Shown: in pieces, positions 61,910 through 64,000 of the stretch
Numbering within the stretch: position 1 is the first letter of the stretch
How the letters are laid out: each line of letters starts with the position of its first letter
DNA from: Prevotella sp. P5-50
GTDB lineage: Bacteria; Bacteroidota; Bacteroidia; Bacteroidales; Bacteroidaceae
DNA: 64,000 nt
Assembly: GCF_002251295.1 (NCBI RefSeq)
Contig: NZ_NPJA01000016.1
Span: 1-64,000, forward strand
Direction: 5' to 3'
Position numbers and translations under genes: made by a program
The notes under the pieces: model-generated
The model's database searches: none
Told to the model about the DNA's origin: nothing
Seen by the model: only the letters and a program-made list of their open reading frames with translations

Positions 61910-62151
61910 TTACTCATTATAAGACACTTGTTGTCAGGTTTAACTCGCCCATTGCAGTAATAGATGAAGTCTTTAACGATGCGGCTTTTTTTGGAGTTGG
62001 CAATCTGAAAGAGTGGATTGACGATTACGAAAGCACACGTTTCACCGCAATAGACGAACAAACGGCAGTCATCACAAGCGAGTATAATATGGAATGCGTA
62101 AGAGAATGGCTTGAACATCATGCCACCTTCGCAGTAATAGCAGAATACTAA
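61906..62151 (+). CDS. Small conjugative-element hypothetical protein
   Basis: An 81-residue acidic protein (MITHYKTLVVRFNSPIAVID). The start at 61906 is chosen because AAGGAGGGA, an unusually good ribosome-binding site for this phylum, lies just upstream, and because ATGA couples it to DUF3873. No family recognised. Confidence 0.6.
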   Translation: MITHYKTLVVRFNSPIAVIDEVFNDAAFFGVGNLKEWIDDYESTRFTAIDEQTAVITSEYNMECVREWLEHHATFAVIAEY

Positions 62152-62204
62152 TAGTGTGGCGGTGCATCTACCGCCCACATTTCACAATAAACAAATAGAC
62201 AGTT

Positions 62205-62558
62205 ATGGCAAATCAGGCAACTACCACCTACAAGGTGACAGGTTCTCGCAAGGCTGTGAGCGACCTTTGGAAGACCCTTCAGGGCATGAATGTGAACACC
62301 AAGAATGTATGGCTGAACGAATTGGCAGACTTCTATGGCATCGACTACGGAGCAAAGCAAATCAGCGTCAGAGGGCATATCTATTGGGCAGAGTATGAGG
62401 AAGATGACGAGAATACTCTTCTCTCGTTTGAGACAGAAAGCGCATGGGATGCTTGCACCGAACTCTTTGAGGAGATAAACCATCATCTACACGATGAACT
62501 CTCTATCAGTTACAGATTATCAAAAGATTGGGATAATCGGTATTATCTAAAGTCGTGA
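62205..62558 (+). CDS. Small conjugative-element hypothetical protein
   Basis: A 117-residue acidic protein (ATTTYKVTGSRKAVSDLWKT; WAEYEEDDENTLLSFETES). It resembles accessory proteins found beside ssb/DUF3873 in Bacteroidales elements. Function unknown; no membrane segment. It is the last plus-strand gene before the recombinases. Confidence 0.6.
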   Translation: MANQATTTYKVTGSRKAVSDLWKTLQGMNVNTKNVWLNELADFYGIDYGAKQISVRGHIYWAEYEEDDENTLLSFETESAWDACTELFEEINHHLHDELSISYRLSKDWDNRYYLKS

Positions 62559-62559
62559 G

Positions 62560-62636
62560 TTATCCAAAGTCAAAAACAAATCGCCATTAAATATCAACGA
62601 GTTAATATTTCAACTTTTATTTTCAACTTTGGATAA
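62560..62636. repeat. 11-bp perfect inverted repeat beside the recombinase
   Basis: TTATCCAAAGT (62560-62570) and ACTTTGGATAA (62626-62636) flank a 55-base AT-rich segment that contains further short repeats (CAACTTTT / CAACTTTG). It lies about 30 bases from the recombinase stop codon and may be a terminator, element end or recombinase site. Confidence 0.55.
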
Positions 62637-62664
62637 TATCATTCAGGTTGCGTTGTCCACTCAG

Positions 62665-63705
62665 TTATTTTGCAAAACTTTTAAGCAGACTCTTTAATTC
62701 TGGATTACGTTCCCAACTTTTGACCTTTGGCTCTTTTATGCCAATTTCTTCATTAATAGTTAACAGTGCTTTGTGTTTCATTTCTATATTGACCCTTGCA
62801 TAGATTTCTGTAGTTGTTACAGATGCATGCCCTAGAAAATCTCTAATTTCAATCAACTCAGCACCACCCTGAAGCAAATGTTCAGCTCTGCTATGTCTCA
62901 ACCAATGGGGCGTGATATTTACAGGAACTAATGTCGGTATGTCTTCATGTGCTAATTTTGCATACTTCTGCAAAATATGAGTAACTCCTGCATCTGTTAA
63001 TTTAGCACCACTACGGTTGAAAAACAGAGGTCGATCTAACTTAGATTCCGTATTGAGGAAGTAATTTTCCATGTAACTGTTTAATAGTTTGTACATATTC
63101 TCATTTATACATACCAACCGTTTTTTGTTACGTTTTCCTTTAACTTCCACAACATGAGGATTTTCATTTCTTATTGAACGCGGAGTAAGGTCGATTAATT
63201 CTTGCACTCTTAAGCCGGAATAATACAACAAGGAAATCATAGCTAAATTTCTTTGACCAACCTTTGTGTCAGCAGAAATATGGTCAATTAACGCATTGAT
63301 TCCATCTACAGACAGGTATTTTATTACTTCCTGCTGTACTCTTTTGGGTTTGATTGATAAGATTTCTTGCCATTGGCTCAGATGTATTGTATCATAATAC
63401 ATCATGAACTTGAAGAAAGATCGCATAACAGTATTTCTATGGTTTCGAGTTTGTGGTTTACAATTTCTTTCACGTTCTAACCAGTCAAGAAACTCACGAA
63501 TATAGTCCTTGTTAATATTATCCAACTGAATATTGTCTGGACGTGTATTTTTTATTTTATCAGCAAATTCCACAAACAAGCAGAATGTCTCACTATATGA
63601 TTTTATAGTGTGACGACTTGCACCACACTCTTTTAAGAGATAGTCTTCAAAAAAACTTTGTAATGCTTTTCCGAAGTTTTTATATAGTCCTTTATTCATA
63701 CTCAT
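62665..63705 (-). CDS. Tyrosine recombinase / integrase
   Basis: A 346-residue complete recombinase. The N-terminal SAM-like core-binding domain covers residues about 12-105. Catalytic residues are R166 (GLRVQEL), H267-x2-R270 (HWLRH), H293 (LGHAS) and Y302 (EIYAR). The last 45 residues are a basic extension. It overlaps the start of the second recombinase by 14 bases, so at least two recombinases are made together, as in Tn554-like or recombinase-in-trio elements. Confidence 0.9.
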   Translation of the reverse strand: MSMNKGLYKNFGKALQSFFEDYLLKECGASRHTIKSYSETFCLFVEFADKIKNTRPDNIQLDNINKDYIREFLDWLERERNCKPQTRNHRNTVMRSFFKFMMYYDTIHLSQWQEILSIKPKRVQQEVIKYLSVDGINALIDHISADTKVGQRNLAMISLLYYSGLRVQELIDLTPRSIRNENPHVVEVKGKRNKKRLVCINENMYKLLNSYMENYFLNTESKLDRPLFFNRSGAKLTDAGVTHILQKYAKLAHEDIPTLVPVNITPHWLRHSRAEHLLQGGAELIEIRDFLGHASVTTTEIYARVNIEMKHKALLTINEEIGIKEPKVKSWERNPELKSLLKSFAK

Positions 63706-64000
63706 AATTCATGTTAGAATATTTTGATAGTTTATTGAGAATGTCAGGAGTCAAATGTTTGTCTATCTTCAGAATTTCTGGATACATTTCCAATGTCAAT
63801 CTAAGGTAGTACTCTGTATCATTTATATGCTTATGCCCCATGAACGTAGCTAACACGGGTAAATATGCATATACGTTCATACCTCCTTTTGACAACTTCA
63901 TCATGGCATGAACACATGCAGTATGTCGAATTGCATGAAGACGATATGTCTCAGGATCTCCTTTTATCACAATGTCTGATTGGTCCAATATTTTCTTGAA
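63692..64000 (-). CDS. Second tyrosine recombinase, C-terminal part (runs off window)
   Basis: The visible 100 residues contain the catalytic H-x2-R-H pattern (LHAIRHTACVHAM), the GHK histidine (FMGHKHINDTEYYLRL) and the tyrosine in EYYLRL. The frame continues to the window end, so the N-terminus and true start lie outside. It is a different protein from the first recombinase (no close sequence match), as expected for tandem recombinase sets. Confidence 0.85.
   Translation of the reverse strand, partial: FKKILDQSDIVIKGDPETYRLHAIRHTACVHAMMKLSKGGMNVYAYLPVLATFMGHKHINDTEYYLRLTLEMYPEILKIDKHLTPDILNKLSKYSNMNYEYE

Overview
The window looks like chromosome of a Bacteroidales bacterium, most likely Prevotella/Segatella-like. 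Promoters repeatedly match the Bacteroidetes -7 element TAnnTTTG. The mobile remnants (IS1380, IS982) and the ssb / DUF3873 / tandem tyrosine recombinase block at the right end are of types usual in this order. No rRNA, tRNA or CRISPR array was found.

Layout. (1) 0-5.7 kb: accessory DNA with a broken IS1380 transposase, an MBL hydrolase, a Nudix hydrolase, an EFR1-type flavodoxin/ferredoxin protein, a gene-free stretch holding an 11-bp-period repeat array and a 32-bp triplicate repeat, an AAA_14/DUF4143 ATPase, and an aldo/keto reductase pseudogene. (2) 5.7-13 kb: GC-richer ordinary genes, all on the minus strand (AraC regulator with redox genes, then a run of small stress/housekeeping genes ending in thioredoxin and a YqiA-like hydrolase). 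(3) 13-17.4 kb: an internally deleted IS982 copy, an M23 peptidase, and an ADP-ribose/NAD module: an ADP-ribosylglycohydrolase and a vWA/macro-like fusion, divergent from an NrtR-like Nudix regulator, with three 17-bp palindromic operators between them. (4) 17.5-26.8 kb: a ten-gene operon with an XRE repressor, a nucleotide-sugar dehydrogenase, four radical SAM enzymes, a methyltransferase, a glycosyltransferase-deacetylase fusion, a MurG-like glycosyltransferase and a metallophosphoesterase. (5) 27-32.8 kb: a GHKL (sacsin-like) ATPase and a UPF1-like helicase, under a promoter/operator almost identical to that of region 4. (6) 32.9-34.7 kb: three proteins of unknown function and a structured RNA whose two hairpin loops are complementary. 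(7) 34.8-55.6 kb: one uninterrupted 13-gene directon: AbiEi, AbiEii, a MotA-like and a MotB/OmpA-like protein (as in Zorya ZorA/ZorB), a 1687-residue GHKL-DUF3883 protein, a SNF2 helicase, a GIY-YIG/DUF4357 nuclease, an unknown 512-residue protein, a PLD nuclease, a papain/C39-like peptidase, a sirtuin, a RecB-like nuclease and a TIR-Sel1 protein. (8) 55.6-64 kb: repeat-rich DNA, two copies of a ~1.07-kb segment carrying ssb that flank a HipB/HipA module, small conjugative-element genes and tandem tyrosine recombinases.

Taken together, 17.5-59.8 kb is a large defence island. Region 7 is the best candidate for an undescribed system: a Zorya-like proton-channel pair joined to a GHKL-nuclease, a helicase and several nucleases and NAD-linked effectors. 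Regions 4 and 5 appear to form one regulon. The 34.5-34.7 kb RNA is a third candidate for novelty. Functions in these regions are inferred from domains and gene order only.
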